DNA from: JAAXKN01 sp050258415
GTDB taxonomy: Bacteria > Bacteroidota > Ignavibacteria > Ignavibacteriales > SURF-24
DNA length: 7,755 nt
Direction: 5' to 3'
Assembly (NCBI GenBank): GCA_050258415.1
Contig: JBLMYS010000378.1
Coordinates: 1-7,755 of the forward strand
Shown: piece after piece, positions 6,497 to 7,755 of the stretch
How the letters are laid out: every line of letters starts with the position of its first letter
Position numbering within the stretch: position 1 is the first letter of the stretch
Made by a program: the position numbers and the translations under genes
The notes under the pieces: model-generated
Database searches by the model: none
What the model saw: the letters and a program-made list of their open reading frames with translations, nothing else
What the model was told of the DNA's origin: nothing

Positions 6497-6515
6497 GTTT
6501 AAATATTAGTTTTAT

Positions 6516-6555
6516 AAAAATGCCACTTTGTTTTCAGCAGGGTGGCATTTTTTTT
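6516..6555 (+). terminator. Rho-independent terminator after rny
   Basis: AATGCCAC (6519-6526) pairs with GTGGCATT (6542-6549), extended by A-T pairs to 6516-6552, and a run of eight T ends at 6555. The loop is about 15 bases. The A-rich 5' flank could let it work from either side, but no minus-strand gene is seen facing it. Confidence 0.88.
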
Positions 6556-6619
6556 GTCATCAATACCATAGCAGGTAACTCATTTTCTGAAATGTTAATC
6601 TATTAAAATTTAAAAGAGC

Positions 6620-6648
6620 TTGACATAAATTTTCATAGTCGCTAAATT
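6620..6648 (+). promoter_or_regulatory. Sigma-70-type promoter for the porU-like gene
   Basis: A perfect TTGACA (6620-6625) is separated by 17 bases from TAAATT (6643-6648), which matches four of six -10 positions. Initiation would be near 6655, giving a 5' leader of about 60 bases before the ATG at 6714. It lies between the rny terminator and the next gene, where a promoter is expected. The Bacteroidota-type TAnnTTTG element is not evident here. Confidence 0.65.
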
Positions 6649-6713
6649 AGTTACAACAAAAAGGATGTATATCGGGTATTTGCTACGTTATATCTATTTT
6701 TCAACAAGCAATA

Positions 6714-7755
6714 ATGGGAAGCATGAGAAGCAAATACTTTGTTTTCTTTACTTTTATCCTTCTATCCGGTGTTTCCATACGGGCATCCCAGGATATAAAA
6801 GTCATTTCATCAGACACAAGATCTTTAACCCTTGAATTTACCCCTCAATATACTGACACCTCTTCGGTTGTTATCAGTAACCAGACTTTCAGGCGCATTT
6901 CATTTTCAGGCGGTGAGATTCATAATCCGCTGGATTTCGGCATGCCGGCAGTTCCGGTGGAGTCATTCTCAATAGGCGTTCCTTCTGAATCCGGAAATAC
7001 CATTCAGGTAATAGCATCGGAATACACGGAGCTGCAGGGAAGAGTTGCACCGGTTAAGAAAGCTGTCTTTAAGGAAGGGATGATCTCTTATGCCGACTGT
7101 ATAAGCGATAACTACGGCAGCTATAAGACGCAGGAGATGGTTTCTTTCGGGGAGTTCGGAATGGCAAGAAATATGCCTGTGCAGACGGTGAACGTTTATC
7201 CGGTCCAGTTTGATGCCGGGAAGAACCTGATCAGGCTTTATAAGAAGATAATAATAATAATTAACTTTGCTCAGGCAAAGACCACCACCCCGGGCAGAAG
7301 GCTTCAGGATGACGACCTTCTAAAAGGAAGCCTTATAAATTACCAGGCAGCTAGGAATTTCAGCATTGCAGAGCCGTGGAAGCTTAATAAGGCTGCCATG
7401 AACAGCGTCCTTGCGCAGGGCAGGTGGTTCCGCTTCGAGGCCCCGGCAGAAGGGATCTATAAGATAACAGCCTCCTTCTTAAAGGATCAGGGTCTTGACC
7501 CGAACTCAATAGACCCGAAAACCATAAGGGTTTATAACAATAGCGGAAAGGTACTTCCTGAGGCTCTCAGTCTGGATGTTCCGAACGATCCGGTGGAAAA
7601 TGCCGTTTACCTGAGTAAAGCACAGGATGACGGAAAGTTTAACGGTGATGATTACATACTATTCTATGGAAGGGGTAACCAGTTCTTTGACTATGATACC
7701 TCAAGCCACAGAGTGGTAAGGTATTTTCATCCTTATTCAAACAGCAACTACTACT
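6714..7755 (+). CDS. porU: PorU-like type IX secretion sortase / C25-family protein, N-terminal part (runs off window)
   Basis: PorU is the outer-membrane-associated C25-family peptidase that removes C-terminal sorting domains from type IX secretion cargo. The 347 visible residues stay open to the window edge. A signal peptide is clear: basic RSK, then YFVFFTFILLSG, with likely cleavage after SIRA. The region from about 236 resembles the N-terminal half of PorU-family proteins: GRWFRFEAPAEGIYKIT, then DPKTIRVYNNSGKVLPE, then DGKFNGDDYILFYGRG (YILFYGRG at 314-321) and a trailing YFHPYSNSNYY. The catalytic His-Cys region would lie beyond the window, so sortase activity cannot be checked and another C25-like secreted protein is possible. 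The start could be ATG 6714 or 6723; neither has a clear Shine-Dalgarno, and the second gives a cleaner signal peptide. It has its own promoter. Confidence 0.78.
   Translation, partial: MGSMRSKYFVFFTFILLSGVSIRASQDIKVISSDTRSLTLEFTPQYTDTSSVVISNQTFRRISFSGGEIHNPLDFGMPAVPVESFSIGVPSESGNTIQVIASEYTELQGRVAPVKKAVFKEGMISYADCISDNYGSYKTQEMVSFGEFGMARNMPVQTVNVYPVQFDAGKNLIRLYKKIIIIINFAQAKTTTPGRRLQDDDLLKGSLINYQAARNFSIAEPWKLNKAAMNSVLAQGRWFRFEAPAEGIYKITASFLKDQGLDPNSIDPKTIRVYNNSGKVLPEALSLDVPNDPVENAVYLSKAQDDGKFNGDDYILFYGRGNQFFDYDTSSHRVVRYFHPYSNSNYY

Noticed and set aside
6665..6713. ATG at 6665 preceded by AAGG as an upstream start or small gene
   Set aside because: The AAGG touches the ATG directly, the frame differs from the PorU-like gene, and its translation shows no protein character.
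7243..7261. Short ATA repeat in the PorU-like gene giving a run of Ile
   Set aside because: Only a few repeat units in frame within a beta-strand-like segment; nothing indicates phase variation.

Overview
The window is a bacterial chromosome segment in which every supported gene reads on the + strand. It suggests a member of the Bacteroidota/Ignavibacteriota (FCB) group. The reasons are a 3' gene start that resembles the type IX secretion sortase PorU, a PheS with a four-cysteine insert, and the order pheS-pheT-coiled coil-zapA-6S RNA-rny. Recognisable Shine-Dalgarno sequences, TTG starts and a TTGACA-type promoter fit a deep branch such as Ignavibacteria better than a typical Bacteroides or Flavobacterium, but that placement is inference.

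Layout. Bases 1-329 are the 3' part of rplT (ribosomal protein L20), closed by a strong intrinsic terminator (339-387). A leader of about 170 bases (388-559) precedes pheS and holds a short, phenylalanine-containing reading frame of uncertain meaning. pheS (560-1576) and pheT (1622-4030) encode the two subunits of phenylalanyl-tRNA synthetase; a 16-base perfect GC-rich palindrome lies between them. A small coiled-coil gene (4027-4341) overlaps the pheT stop and is followed by zapA (4373-4669). Immediately after zapA is a structured non-coding stretch (about 4679-4889) that folds like 6S RNA: a basal stem, an open bubble with a side hairpin in its 3' strand, and an apical stem. rny (RNase Y, 4922-6496) follows 32 bases later and ends in a second intrinsic terminator (6516-6555). 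A new transcription unit then begins with a TTGACA-N17-TAAATT promoter and a secreted PorU-like protein that runs off the window.

Functionally, the segment from pheS to rny looks like one transcription unit of about 6 kb, since I see no terminator inside it. It joins aminoacylation (PheST), Z-ring assembly (ZapA and the coiled-coil partner candidate), global control of RNA polymerase (6S RNA) and mRNA turnover (RNase Y). No mobile element, CRISPR array, tRNA gene or minus-strand gene is supported. I found no wholly new system; the points most worth following are the unannotated-looking 6S RNA inside the operon, the ZapB-like coiled-coil gene coupled to pheT, and the pheS leader.
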